From the NCBI RefSeq assembly GCF_029502005.1, contig NZ_JAMQOT010000002.1:434001-498000 (forward strand): DNA of 64,000 nucleotides, given 5' to 3'. The notes under the pieces were generated by a model that worked only from the letters and a program-made list of their open reading frames with translations, was not told the origin of the DNA and searched no databases. Source of the DNA: Natrinema salsiterrestre. GTDB taxonomy: Archaea; Halobacteriota; Halobacteria; Halobacteriales; Natrialbaceae. Made by a program: the position numbers and the translations under genes. Shown here in pieces: positions 8,560 through 17,601 of this stretch. Position 1 is the stretch's first letter. Each line of letters opens with the position of its first letter.

Positions 8560-9768
8560 TTACCGTTCTCCGATCGCGTACACCCTGCGGTCGTCGCTCC
8601 CGACGAAGACGGCACCGCCGGCGACAGCGGGGCTCGAGACGATCGCGTCGGTCGTCGGAAACCGCCAGCGGTGCTCGCCACTCTCGACGTCGACCGCGTG
8701 GACTGCCCCGTCGTCGCTCCCCACGTAGACCGCGTCGTCGGTCACCGCCGGACCGGTCCGAACCTGTTCTTCGACCCGAAATTCCCATCGGACATCGCCC
8801 GTCGCGGCGTCGAGTGCGATCAGATCGCCCCTGCGGTCGGTGGACTCGGTGCCACAGCCGACGAAGACGGTGTCATCGTGAACTGCGGGAGTGGTGTTCG
8901 GGTACCCGTCCGTCTCGAACCGCCAGCGTTCCTCGCCGGTGCTCGCCTCGAGGGCGTACACGAACCCGTCGCCGCTCCCGGCGTAGACCGTCCCGTCGGC
9001 CACTGCCGGACTGCCGCGAACCGTTTCGTCCGTCCCGAACTGCCAGTCGGCTTCGCCGCTTCGCGCATCGATCGCGTGGATCGCCCCGTCCGCGCTCCCG
9101 ACGTAGACCGTGTCGTCGACCACCGCCGGGGTCGTGTGCACGTACTCTCCGTCGGTCTCGAACCGCCAGCGTTCCTCGCCGGTTTCCGCCTCGAGGGCGT
9201 AGACCGAGCTCCAATCGCCCCCGACGTAGACGGTGCCCTCGACGACCGTCGGACCCGAATCGGGGACCACTTCGTTTCGCCACCGTTCCGCTCCGGTGGC
9301 CGCGTCGAGAGCGTACACGAACCCGTCGTCGCTCCCGACGTAGACCGTTCCCTCGGTCACCGACGGACTGTGGCGGATCGCCTCGCCCGTCTCGAACCGC
9401 CAGGTCGTCTCGCCAGTGCCGGCGTCCAGCGCGGACAGAATACCCGCGTCGTTCCCGACGTAGACCGCCCCGTCGGCCACTACTGGACCGCCGCGAACCG
9501 CCGCGCCCGTCTCGAGCCGCCACCGTTCGGCGACGCTTTCGACCGGCCCCTCCGTCGCCGCGTAGCCGGCGTTCGCGGCCGTCCCGCCGAACGTCGGCCA
9601 CGACGCGTCACCGGCAGCGGTCGGTCCGGTCTCGGACTCGCTGGTGCCGTCGCCGGTAGTACCGGCACCGTCGCCGGTGCTGCCGGCGCCGAGGCAGCCC
9701 GCCAGACCGACCGTCCACGCTGCACCGGCGATTTTCAATACCGTGCGTCGGCACCCCGTTCGTGCCAT
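8560..9768 (-). CDS. Tat-exported lipoprotein with PQQ-type beta-propeller repeats
   Basis: A 402-residue protein. The N-terminus has a twin-arginine signal with a lipobox (CRRTVLKIAGAA, then VGLAGCLG), so it should be lipid-anchored on the outer face of the membrane. After a Gly/Ser/Thr-rich linker come about seven to eight repeats of roughly 40 residues built around G-[TA]-V-Y-V-G-[SGN] and E-x-x-W-[RQ]-F, forming a propeller like BamB or quinoprotein dehydrogenases. No dehydrogenase catalytic residues are evident, so it is probably a binding or scaffold protein. A TATA-like run (about 9785-9800) lies upstream on the minus strand. Confidence 0.88.
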   Translation of the reverse strand: MARTGCRRTVLKIAGAAWTVGLAGCLGAGSTGDGAGTTGDGTSESETGPTAAGDASWPTFGGTAANAGYAATEGPVESVAERWRLETGAAVRGGPVVADGAVYVGNDAGILSALDAGTGETTWRFETGEAIRHSPSVTEGTVYVGSDDGFVYALDAATGAERWRNEVVPDSGPTVVEGTVYVGGDWSSVYALEAETGEERWRFETDGEYVHTTPAVVDDTVYVGSADGAIHAIDARSGEADWQFGTDETVRGSPAVADGTVYAGSGDGFVYALEASTGEERWRFETDGYPNTTPAVHDDTVFVGCGTESTDRRGDLIALDAATGDVRWEFRVEEQVRTGPAVTDDAVYVGSDDGAVHAVDVESGEHRWRFPTTDAIVSSPAVAGGAVFVGSDDRRVYAIGER

Positions 9769-10003
9769 CGTTTCCCGTTTCCAAAATAAATACTTAAATC
9801 TGGTTGTTTTAGTGCAGTGTCGCCCTCATACATCCCCGATCTAACACGATGGGATGGGCTGTTTCACCGCCTCGAGCCGACGTGATCGGATCGACTGGGT
9901 CGATCGAGTACTCGACGGCTACCCGCCGACTGGTTATCCCGAGCGACTCTCACTCGGCCGCCAATGGGGTTTCATACCGACGGTCGGTGTGGAACGTGCT
10001 GGC

Positions 10004-10882
10004 ATGCACGACGGTGACGACGGATATCACGTGTCGCGCCGGACGCTGTTGCGGGCGTCGGCCGGAACTGCGACGCTTTCGGCGGTCGGGAGCGTGCGAG
10101 CCGATGGGGACGACGGTGCGACCGGGACGACCCGCTGGTTCGACGGGGACTGCCCGGAAGCGACCCTCGAGCCCGGGATGACCCACTGCGAGGGCGCGAG
10201 CGCGGAGGGCTGTGCGGACGACCATCCGGCGACGACCGAGCTCCGGTCGGCCGTTCGGGATACCCTCGAGACCGGGTATCCCGACGCGGAGACGCTGCTC
10301 GAGGCGGGATACGAGCCGTACTTCGATACGCTCGAGACCGGGGACGATAGCTGGTCGCACTGGCTCAGTCCGGAGTTCATCGGCGACGGCGAGCTCCTGG
10401 ATCCCGAACGGCCGGAATCGGTGCTCGTCGACAACCGGTCCTGGCGCTCGATCGGCGTCATGTTCATCGCGACGCTGGACGGAGACCCGATCGATCCGCC
10501 GGCGGTGTACGGCGCGGAGACGTCCGAAGCGCAGTGTTCCCCGTGGCACGCTCACACCGGACTCCCCGGGCGGTTCGCGTGGTGGTACTACCGGCAGGTC
10601 TACGAACAGGGGTTCCGGCACGGCGAGCTCGAGCTACCCTGTCGAACCCCGTGTATGCTCCACGTCTGGACGGTCGACCACCCCGAGAGCGTCTACGCAC
10701 ACGACGCGCCGCCGCGGGAGTATCGCGACTTGGCTCCCGCGGACGATCCCGACTTCGACACCGACGCGGTCCCCGGTGAGGACGCGCTCGGCTGGGACGC
10801 CCTGCCGGACGAGGCCCTCCCCGAGCGACTGCCGGGCGATTTCGCCATGGCCGACCGGTTCGGTATCGATCTGGGGCTGTAG
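10004..10882 (+). CDS. Tat-exported protein of unknown function
   Basis: 292 residues from the ATG at 10004, which begins just ahead of a twin-arginine signal (VSRRTLLRASAG) and an Ala-rich cleavage region. The frame stays open upstream to 9854, but that stretch looks non-coding. The mature part has several cysteines (GDCPEA, THCEGA, EGCAD, AQCSPWHAHTG, LPCRTPCMLH) and conserved-looking Trp/His clusters (SPWHAHTGLPGRFAWWYYRQ), suggesting a disulfide-bonded or metal-binding extracellular protein. I do not recognise the family. Confidence 0.75.
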   Translation: MHDGDDGYHVSRRTLLRASAGTATLSAVGSVRADGDDGATGTTRWFDGDCPEATLEPGMTHCEGASAEGCADDHPATTELRSAVRDTLETGYPDAETLLEAGYEPYFDTLETGDDSWSHWLSPEFIGDGELLDPERPESVLVDNRSWRSIGVMFIATLDGDPIDPPAVYGAETSEAQCSPWHAHTGLPGRFAWWYYRQVYEQGFRHGELELPCRTPCMLHVWTVDHPESVYAHDAPPREYRDLAPADDPDFDTDAVPGEDALGWDALPDEALPERLPGDFAMADRFGIDLGL

Positions 10883-11019
10883 CGGTTCTTTCCCGGAGCA
10901 CAATGCGGTGCGACCGCTCCGCAAGCGGAAGTACGCCGTCAGTCGAGTGGCCGGCTCTCCGTCGTGACTCGAGCGTCCGATTCGAGCCTCCCCGAGTCCC
11001 GGCCGATTTCGGCGGGTTA

Positions 11020-11466
11020 TCACTCGAGGTTCTTTTTCAGGCAGATCGCCGAGTTCGGACAGAGATCCGCGAACTCGGTCGTTTGCTGAATGGGCTCCGG
11101 AACGACCTCTCGATCGACTGCGTCGTACCCCTCTCGTCGAAAGAACGCCGATGCGGTCGTGGTCAAGAGGTACAGCGTCTCTACCCCGTTGGATCGTCCG
11201 CGGTCCTCGAGCGCGCCGACCAGAGCCGTGCCGTACCCCTGACCGCGATTCGATTCCATCACGACGACCGACCGCAAGAGCCCGTTCGACCCGTATCGTT
11301 CGACGCCGCCGACGCCGACGAACGTCGTCTCGGAGAACGCGGTGACGAAACACTCCGGCTTCGTTCGGACGTCCCGATACGGGAGGTCGTTGGCTTTCAA
11401 CAGCGCTTCGACGCGTTCGACGGTCTCAGCGTCCACCGGTCGGAGCGTTATCGAAACGTCGGTCAT
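11020..11466 (-). CDS. arsN2: ArsN2-type GNAT acetyltransferase
   Basis: A 148-residue GNAT-fold N-acetyltransferase. The acetyl-CoA loop ESNRGQGYGTALV is at about residues 72-84. The C-terminal half has TLYLLTTTASAFFRREGYDAVDR and the tail EFADLCPNSAICLKK (about 130-144), features of the ArsN2 family linked to arsenic resistance operons. It is the last gene of a same-strand group headed by an ArsR regulator at 11994-12365, which supports the call. The target (arsenic compound or another amine) cannot be read from sequence. Confidence 0.85.
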   Translation of the reverse strand: MTDVSITLRPVDAETVERVEALLKANDLPYRDVRTKPECFVTAFSETTFVGVGGVERYGSNGLLRSVVVMESNRGQGYGTALVGALEDRGRSNGVETLYLLTTTASAFFRREGYDAVDREVVPEPIQQTTEFADLCPNSAICLKKNLE

Positions 11467-11550
11467 ACGCTTCCATCGCCCTCCGTTGGCGGTGACTGGG
11501 TCGGCCGGTCGTCCCGCTGCCGGCGTCGCTTCTGCGGCGCGAACTGAAGG

Positions 11551-11841
11551 CTACCGCGAGTCATCGACCTGCGGCCGAGCGATCGTAATCCGGAGCTTCC
11601 CGCCCAAATCGACCGAGAACCCGCCACAATCGGCGAGGCAGCGGGCCAGACCGAGGCTGCGTCGCGCGACGAGGAAGAGGGCGACGGTCGCCGTGAGGAC
11701 AACGATAGCGGCGTGCGGCTGGCTGATGGCCCAGAGCAGGAAGAGCAACGCGGGCACGAGGGCGTAGCTCGCGAGTACGCGTTCCCAGCTGGGTTGCTCG
11801 ACGGCTGGACGATATCGTGGATCGAACGGTGGACGTGACAT
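11551..11841 (-). CDS. Small two-helix membrane protein in the ars operon
   Basis: A 96-residue protein with a basic/proline N-terminus, two adjacent hydrophobic helices (about residues 24-62) and a short C-terminal tail with LARCLADCGGFSVDLGGKLRITIARP. It sits between arsR (152 bases upstream) and arsN2 (84 bases downstream) on the same strand, so it is probably co-transcribed. The paired cysteines after the second helix (C-x3-C) could bind thiophilic metals, but this is speculation. The family is not recognised. Confidence 0.6.
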   Translation of the reverse strand: MSRPPFDPRYRPAVEQPSWERVLASYALVPALLFLLWAISQPHAAIVVLTATVALFLVARRSLGLARCLADCGGFSVDLGGKLRITIARPQVDDSR

Positions 11842-11993
11842 GGTGCGGTTGTGTAGGGCAGCGGTGACGATCGTGGCGGAGCCAGCGATACGTTTCGCAA
11901 CGGCCTCTCGGTTTCGACGACAGCGGTCGTCCGAATCGACATGGGAGTGTGGCGACGGTGCTAGTTTTTTGCCGTCGATCGGTAGCGGCGTCG

Positions 11994-12365
11994 TCAGTCA
12001 TCGTCGAGCGACCTCGTGTCGTCGAGGACGCGGAGCAGCCGCTCGGCGCGCGGCGTCGCGGTGTAGTACCGCCATCGACCCTCTTTTCGCCGGTCGACCA
12101 GCCCGGCGCTGAAAAGCCGGGAGAGGGCCTGGCTGACTGCACCTTGACTGACGGCGAGCGACGGCTCGAGCTCGCAGACGCAGATACCGTCGTCGGCCGC
12201 GGCGATGAGCCGAAGCGCTTCGTAGCGGGTTTTGTTCCCGAGGGTCGCAAGCGTTTGCACGTCGGCGGCGACCGCATCTTCCGGCAGGGAGTGGCCGGCC
12301 GAGCAACAGTCGACCGTCTGCGAGTCGTCCGGTGGAGCCGACCCGTCGATTTGTCGTTCGCTCAT
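11994..12365 (-). CDS. arsR: ArsR family winged-helix metalloregulator
   Basis: A 123-residue ArsR/SmtB repressor. The N-terminal extension contains DCCSAGHSLPED. The helix-turn-helix core is TLATLGNKTRYEALRLI ... SQGAVSQALSRLFSAGLV, and the beta-wing is RRKEGRWRYY. ICVCELEPSL carries the C-x-C pair that senses As(III) in arsenic-responsive ArsR proteins, with more cysteines near the N-terminus. The ATG at 12365 was chosen over a GTG at 12389 because it fits the family start and lies inside a strong palindromic operator, suggesting autoregulation. Downstream are a small membrane protein and arsN2. Confidence 0.9.
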   Translation of the reverse strand: MSERQIDGSAPPDDSQTVDCCSAGHSLPEDAVAADVQTLATLGNKTRYEALRLIAAADDGICVCELEPSLAVSQGAVSQALSRLFSAGLVDRRKEGRWRYYTATPRAERLLRVLDDTRSLDDD

Positions 12366-12402
12366 CTTAGCAATTGCTAATATTAGCACCCACTAATATA
12401 GA
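12363..12402 (-). promoter_or_regulatory. ArsR operator/promoter with two inverted repeats
   Basis: A perfect 14-base palindrome TTAGCAATTGCTAA (12367-12380) touches the arsR start codon. A second inverted repeat, TATTAG (12381-12386) and CTAATA (12393-12398), overlaps the minus-strand TATA-like TATATTAG. Both share the TTAG/CTAA half site. With the TATA box here, transcription would start near the ATG, so a bound repressor would block both TATA binding and initiation. Confidence 0.7.
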
Positions 12403-12518
12403 GATTGTGGTCGTGACAGTGACAGTTCGAAACGAAGACAGAAGAAACCCTCCGGGGAGACGGTCGCGGTACGCACACCGACCGGACCGCTGTAACACGG
12501 CCGGTCGGAACCAGACAC

Positions 12519-12965
12519 TCACTCGAGCCAGCCCTCGATCGCGGCCGCGATCCGGTCGGCCGCATCGTCGAGCCCACACCGATCCGTGTCGATCTCGAGG
12601 TCGACGTCGGGTTCGTCGAACTCCCGGTAGACCACGTGGACGCCCTGCTCGTCGATCGAATCCGCACGGCGTCGGTTTCGTTCGAGACAGCTCTCGAGGC
12701 TCGCGGACATCAGGACGAACCGCACGTCACCGAGGGTCCGAAACCGCGTTTGCCACGCCCGGCGATAGAAGGTTCCGTCGACCAGCGTGACTCCGGGTTC
12801 GGGTGCCGCGGCGACCCGCTCGGCGAGTTGCTCGTAGGTGCGACTCGAGAAGTCGTCGGAGTGGATCACCTGAACCGGAATTCCGTCCGCCTCGAGCCGC
12901 GCACGGACGCGGGTCGCGACGGTGGTCTTCCCGGCACCCGGCGGCCCGCAGATGGCGACGATCAC
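12519..12965 (-). CDS. P-loop nucleotide/small-molecule kinase-like protein
   Basis: A 148-residue AAA/adenylate-kinase-like P-loop protein. The Walker A GPPGAGKTTV lies at residues 6-15, followed by an HSDDFSS switch-like segment, VTLVDGTFYRR, and an arginine-rich lid (LERNRRRADSIDEQG). The start is a GTG at 12965, giving M-IVAICGPPG; no suitable ATG lies upstream without adding a non-conserved extension. It is likely a kinase of a small metabolite or tRNA-type substrate, but the substrate is not evident. Confidence 0.7.
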   Translation of the reverse strand: MIVAICGPPGAGKTTVATRVRARLEADGIPVQVIHSDDFSSRTYEQLAERVAAAPEPGVTLVDGTFYRRAWQTRFRTLGDVRFVLMSASLESCLERNRRRADSIDEQGVHVVYREFDEPDVDLEIDTDRCGLDDAADRIAAAIEGWLE

Positions 12966-13042
12966 GGCCGACGGTATCCACTGGGGCCATACCAATAGCG
13001 CGGATCGGCGCTCCTCGATCCGGGGGTGACTCGAGCGCGTCG

Positions 13043-14074
13043 TCACCCAAGATCCTCGTCGCGCTCGGACTGCCGGAGAATGAAGGGGCCCATCGCGAGC
13101 GTTCGCTTGGCGACGGTCGCGATCCGGAGAATGTAGACGATGAAGATCACGAACGGCGAGATCCCGACGGCGAACCCCCCGCTGGTCAGCCAGACGAGAT
13201 TGTCGACGCCCAGCGTCTGCCCGGGCAAGACGCTCGCGTTGACGTACATCAGCATGATCGCCGTCACCGTGAGCGCGGGGACCGCCACGTACAGCAGCGC
13301 CCGGGAGAGATTGATCAGCTCCCACTGGAAGTACAGCGTTTTGAAATGCTCCCGAGCGGGGCCGAAGAACTTCAGGAGCGTTACCATGTCGTCGATCTCC
13401 TCGTTGGCGTCGTCGGACAGTTCCTCGCGGTGGTCCGCGCGGAGCTTGCGGGCGTCGTAGATCTTCCGAGAGTAGTTGAAATTGAGCGCGTTCCAGATCA
13501 CGTCGAACGTTCCGAACTGGGCGTTCTCGAGGTTTCCCTTGACGGTTTCGGCGTTGCCGGCGATGTCGTCGACGTAGTCGCGGACCTTCTCCGTGAGCTC
13601 GTCGCTGTGATCGGAGCCTTCCGTCATCGTCGACTCGAAATCGTTCGCTTCGTGCTGAATACCGTCGACGAGTTCGTAGAGGAAGGCAGCGGGCTCGGGC
13701 GGCGTGACGTCCTCCTCGAGGTTCTCCTCCAGATCCCGGCGGAAGTCCATCGCGTCCTGCATCCGATCGCGCTGGTCGCCGACCGCGCCGAGTTCCTGGG
13801 AGAGCACCAGCTGATTGATCGTGACGACGATCGAGGTGCCCGTGATGATCGATCCGATGAACGCCGAAAAGATCCAGAACGTGCCGTTGTTGACCGCGAC
13901 GATCGTCCGCAGCGCCGGGAGACCGAGCTGACTGAGTCCGACGAGGACGCCGAACACGATCGCGAGCACGATCGCCGTGAGCAGCCGACGGTCCATCCGG
14001 AGCAGGAGATACAGCCGCGGTCCGGTGAGTCGTCCGCCGCCGTTCTCGTCAGCTACGAAATCCGGGCTATCCAT
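13043..14074 (-). CDS. Haloarchaeal four-helix membrane protein (paralog A)
   Basis: 343 residues from the ATG at 14074 (the frame opens earlier only with a TTG). It has two hydrophobic helices at about residues 25-85, ending in a SIVVTINQLVLSQE motif. A long cytoplasmic-looking central domain (about 90-240) rich in helix formers follows, with RDRMQDAMDFRRDL and REHFKTLYFQWELINLSR. Two more hydrophobic helices precede YILRIATVAKRTLAMGPFI. It is clearly paralogous to the next gene (14274-15323). No known family function can be assigned; it may be a mechanosensitive or sensory membrane protein. Confidence 0.7.
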   Translation of the reverse strand: MDSPDFVADENGGGRLTGPRLYLLLRMDRRLLTAIVLAIVFGVLVGLSQLGLPALRTIVAVNNGTFWIFSAFIGSIITGTSIVVTINQLVLSQELGAVGDQRDRMQDAMDFRRDLEENLEEDVTPPEPAAFLYELVDGIQHEANDFESTMTEGSDHSDELTEKVRDYVDDIAGNAETVKGNLENAQFGTFDVIWNALNFNYSRKIYDARKLRADHREELSDDANEEIDDMVTLLKFFGPAREHFKTLYFQWELINLSRALLYVAVPALTVTAIMLMYVNASVLPGQTLGVDNLVWLTSGGFAVGISPFVIFIVYILRIATVAKRTLAMGPFILRQSERDEDLG

Positions 14075-14273
14075 CCAGCGATCCGAACCGACAACGACTG
14101 AGGACAAAAGCGTCGGCCCGGAAGGCGACGGGTCATCAGAGCGGGAACCGTTTCCGACAGCCTCTCAGCACACGGACGGAGGCCGGTCGACCGGTCGGAG
14201 TATCGCGGTCCGAGCGACGGTGTCCTCGGCGACCCTGGCAGCCGATGACGCCCTCGAGGACCAGCGGGCCGGC

Positions 14274-15323
14274 TTACTCGTCTTCGCCGTACGTTACGTC
14301 GAACGGTCCCTCGTCGGGATCTTTCTGCGGGACCATCGGTCCGACCGACGCCGTTCGGCGCGTGATCGTCGCGGTGCGGAGGATGTACGAAACGAGGAGG
14401 GCGAGGGGCGCGAGGACGACGATAATCAGTGCGCTCACGACGTACGGGAGCACGGCGACGTTGAGACTCGGCCCCGTGACGTTCGCGTAGAGGAGCCCGA
14501 TGAGGATCGCCGACAGGATCGACGGGACGCCACAGTAGATCGTCAGTTGCGAGAACCGAGTGAGCTCCTGTTGCAAGTAGGTCGTCTTGAACTGTTCTCG
14601 AGCCACGTGGAGCAGTTCGAGCGAGTCGATCAGTTCGTCGAGCCGGTCGCTCGCCGCCGGCGACAGCGAGTCGGCGTACTCGCCGCGCAGGTGGGTCGCG
14701 ACGTAGAGGTGCCAGGACTCGTCGTACGTAATCGCCGCCGAGACGGCGGTAAACGTGTCCGATTCGGAGCGTTCTATTCGATCGGTGATTCGATCGGTCC
14801 GCCGCTGGACGCTGTTCGTGTACCGGGTCCCCACCCGCCGAAGTTCGTCATCGTGATCCGCCACGGCGTCCGCGAAGTCGGCCGCGTCGTTGTGGATCGA
14901 TTCGATGACGAGCTCGAGGACGCGCGCCGGCGACGCCGGCGTCGCGGGAATGTCGGCGGTGTCCGCGACGTCCCGCCGAAACTGGACGACCCCTTCGAGT
15001 CGCTCGCGGGCTTTCCCGGCCGCGCTGAACTCCTGTGAGAGGATGAGTTGATTGACCGAGACGACCAGCGTCACGAGCGAGAACGTGCCGGCGATCATGC
15101 CGCTCGCGACGCGCGTCACGGAGTTCGGGTTCGTAAACGAGATGACGCCGAGTTCGTAGAGCCCGATCACGATCACGAAGACGGCGACCGAAACGAGAGC
15201 CGCGACACCTAACCGATTGCCTCTGATCAGGAACCACTCCCGGAATCGCGTCGCCGCTCCCTCACGAGTCCCGACGTCGGCCCCGTAGGACTCGAGCGTC
15301 TCGTCGGTCCCGGCGGATCCCAT
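14274..15323 (-). CDS. Haloarchaeal four-helix membrane protein (paralog B)
   Basis: 349 residues from the ATG at 15323. It shares the full plan of the downstream paralog: two N-terminal helices ending in TLVVSVNQLILSQEFSAAGKARERL, VQFRRDV, a soluble middle domain, REQFKTTYLQQELTRFSQ, two more helices and then YILRTATITRRTASVGPM. The two genes are in the same orientation 199 bases apart, so they arose by tandem duplication and have diverged strongly. Function unknown. Confidence 0.7.
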   Translation of the reverse strand: MGSAGTDETLESYGADVGTREGAATRFREWFLIRGNRLGVAALVSVAVFVIVIGLYELGVISFTNPNSVTRVASGMIAGTFSLVTLVVSVNQLILSQEFSAAGKARERLEGVVQFRRDVADTADIPATPASPARVLELVIESIHNDAADFADAVADHDDELRRVGTRYTNSVQRRTDRITDRIERSESDTFTAVSAAITYDESWHLYVATHLRGEYADSLSPAASDRLDELIDSLELLHVAREQFKTTYLQQELTRFSQLTIYCGVPSILSAILIGLLYANVTGPSLNVAVLPYVVSALIIVVLAPLALLVSYILRTATITRRTASVGPMVPQKDPDEGPFDVTYGEDE

Positions 15324-15558
15324 GGCCGTACGTTCCACCGACCCGACAATAAGGGACTGCGTTGCACATACCGTCACGCATCGGTCTCGGACGGTGCGCG
15401 GCGCGATACTCGAGCGGGTGTGCCGATCGAGCGGCGCCGACGGGCCGACCGGGACCCCGAAAACGGACGGTTCAAGGCCTACACTGAAATGCGTCGACGG
15501 TGTGGGACCGATGCATGCTCGGAGAGGGAACCAATTCGCAGACGGACGGACGACGGCG

Positions 15559-16068
15559 ATGACCCGACCGGAACCGACGAGCCGACGGCGGGTGCTCACA
15601 TCGCTCGGAGCCGGGGTCGCGATCGCGACCGCCGGCTGTCTCGGTAGCGACGGTCTCGGCGGACAGCCGACCTACGAGGAAGGGACCGTCAGCGGCGTCA
15701 ACGCCAGCAACGTCTCCGACCGATCGGCATCGCAGATGTCCACGGCGGCGGCACTCGCCCAGCGGCAACCCTCCAGCGCCGTGACGCCGCTCGAGCCGCT
15801 CGAGCTGGTCGACCACGAGTTCGTCGTCGAAGACGGCTATCTCGGCTCGACGATTCAGGGAACCGTCGCGAATACGGGGACCGACCGGATCCAGACTGTC
15901 GAAGTGCGAACGCGCGTCTACGACGACGCGGGCGACCTGCTCGGTCGGTATCTCGCCAGCACCGGCGATCTCGACGGGGGCTCGTCGTGGGCGTTCCAGG
16001 TCATCGTCCTCGAGGCACCCTCGGACGTCGCCGGCTACGACATCACCGTTCTCGGAACGCCCTCGTGA
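15559..16068 (+). CDS. Tat lipoprotein with a FxLYD-like beta-sandwich domain
   Basis: 169 residues from the ATG at 15559. The signal SRRRVLTSLGAGVAIATAGCLG has both the twin arginines and a lipobox cysteine, so the protein should be anchored outside the membrane. The C-terminal domain (about residues 85-169) reads VDHEFVVEDG ... IQGTVANTGTD ... VEVRTRVYDDAGDLLG, a FxLYD/DUF3426-like sandwich. Upstream in-frame sequence to 15322 overlaps the divergent gene and looks non-coding. Role unknown. Confidence 0.8.
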   Translation: MTRPEPTSRRRVLTSLGAGVAIATAGCLGSDGLGGQPTYEEGTVSGVNASNVSDRSASQMSTAAALAQRQPSSAVTPLEPLELVDHEFVVEDGYLGSTIQGTVANTGTDRIQTVEVRTRVYDDAGDLLGRYLASTGDLDGGSSWAFQVIVLEAPSDVAGYDITVLGTPS

Positions 16069-16113
16069 CCGCCGGGTCGACATGCCGTCACGAGCGGGTC
16101 GACCGTACCGACG

Positions 16114-16461
16114 TCAGTCGTCGGATTCGTCGACCAGTTCGTCGGCGACGCCCTCGTACACGTCCTCGACGGTCACGGCGAGCGTGTACGACTGCCGCCC
16201 CTTCCCCGTCGGCGACGTCGCCACCGACTGCGCCTCGTCGACGAGGCCCTCGTCCTCGAGTCGGTACAGCGAGCGGATCACGTCCGCTTCGGTGAGCGTT
16301 CCGACGACCTCCGCGTCGACGTCGGAGAGTTGCTGCTTACAGTACTGGCGGAGTTCGTGCGTCTGGACCGGCGTCTCGCCTTTCTGATCGAGCTCGGCGA
16401 CGCCCAGCAGGACGAACTGATTTGTCATCGAGACAGACCGGAACGGTGACTCGTCACTCAT
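16114..16461 (-). CDS. Winged-helix transcriptional regulator-like protein
   Basis: 115 residues from the ATG at 16461. The fold prediction is a winged helix: VLLGVAELDQKGETPVQTHELRQYC, TEADVIRSLYRLEDEGLV and a wing GKGRQSYTLAV. It is a PadR-like haloarchaeal type. It lies 152 bases downstream of pspA on the same strand and may be co-transcribed with it. An upstream TTG at 16572 could extend it by 37 residues, but that stretch does not look conserved. Confidence 0.7.
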   Translation of the reverse strand: MSDESPFRSVSMTNQFVLLGVAELDQKGETPVQTHELRQYCKQQLSDVDAEVVGTLTEADVIRSLYRLEDEGLVDEAQSVATSPTGKGRQSYTLAVTVEDVYEGVADELVDESDD

Positions 16462-16613
16462 ACCGGACACTTGATCGTGAACGATGGTAACCGTTTCTCC
16501 TTCTCGCGCAATGAGAACCGGAAATCGAGCGCGAATAGTGTCAGGAAGTGGGATCGAACGTTCCGCATTCAATACATGACAATAGGAAAATGAGATGGCG
16601 CATCGATCGGTAG

Positions 16614-17453
16614 CTAGGCGTTCTCTTCGTCCCGGAGCTCCGCCAGTTCGGCCTCGACGTCCTCCTGATCCTCGCCCTCGAGCTCCGTCAGCTCGTCCTC
16701 GTCGACCTCGGCCGCCGCGTCGGCCGCGGGTTCGGCGTCGGTCGCTTCGTCCGCGTCGCCGCCGACGTCGGACTTGAGCGTCTCGAGCTCGGCCTCGACG
16801 CCGCTGTCGGTCGACAGTTGCTCGAGTTCGCGATCGATGTCGTCCTTGTCGGACATGACGTCCTCGAACGCACCGGATTCGTGGAGTTCGTCCATCGCGG
16901 CCGCGCGAGCTTCCATGTCCTCCGTCTGCTCTTCCGCCCGCTCGATGGCGCGGCCGACGTCCTCGAACTCCTCGCCGGTGGCCGTCATCGCCTCCGAAAC
17001 GGTCGAGCTCGCCTTCGCGGCCTCGTGGCGGGCCTTCATCGTCTCCTTCTTGGTCCGGAACTCCTCGATCCGCGTCTGGAGTTCGTTCTTCTGTTCGATC
17101 AGTTTGTCCTGCTGGCCCTGCAAGTCCGAGATCTGGCGCTCGAGGTCCTCGATCTGGTTCATCTTCGTCTTCTTCTTCTCGAGGGCGCGCCGCGCCAGAT
17201 CCTCCCGGTCCTGCTGGACGGCGGTCCGTGCCTGCTCGTTGTGTTTCTCGACGTTCTCCTCGAGGCGGCGTTTCTGCATCTCGAGGCGCTTTTTCTGCGT
17301 GGTGAGGTCGGCGATACCGCGTTTGACCTGCTGGAGCTGGTCGCGCATCTGTTCGTACGAGTAGTCCAGCGTTTCGGTCGGATCTTCGGCCCGGTTGAGC
17401 ACCGAGTTGAGTTTCGACCGGATGACGTAGGAAGCCCGAGAGAGGATGCCCAT
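16614..17453 (-). CDS. pspA: PspA/IM30 (ESCRT-III-like) membrane-stress protein
   Basis: A 279-residue, almost entirely helical coiled-coil protein. It starts with MGILSRASYVIRSKLNSVLNRAEDPTETLDYSYEQM, typical of PspA/Vipp1, and has heptad-rich coils from about residue 35 to 190. The tail from about 200 is highly acidic (E/D/A-rich), as expected in a halophile. The family coats and remodels stressed membranes. The start ATG at 17453 gives the conserved N-terminus. Confidence 0.92.
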   Translation of the reverse strand: MGILSRASYVIRSKLNSVLNRAEDPTETLDYSYEQMRDQLQQVKRGIADLTTQKKRLEMQKRRLEENVEKHNEQARTAVQQDREDLARRALEKKKTKMNQIEDLERQISDLQGQQDKLIEQKNELQTRIEEFRTKKETMKARHEAAKASSTVSEAMTATGEEFEDVGRAIERAEEQTEDMEARAAAMDELHESGAFEDVMSDKDDIDRELEQLSTDSGVEAELETLKSDVGGDADEATDAEPAADAAAEVDEDELTELEGEDQEDVEAELAELRDEENA

Positions 17454-17601
17454 ACTCCCTACGTATCGCTCGCCGGCCTTAAAAATGTCACTTCAGAGAT
17501 GTCCGGCAGCGAACGAAACCTATCGGGTCGCGGTAGGGATCCGGCCCGTGCTCGAGGGCGTCCCGGGGACGAGATCGGACCTCGCCGCGCTCGGGCGGGA
17601 G

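Noticed and set aside
12966-13325. Upstream extension of the P-loop kinase frame
   Set aside because: It overlaps the next gene, and the conserved P-loop domain begins at the GTG at 12965.
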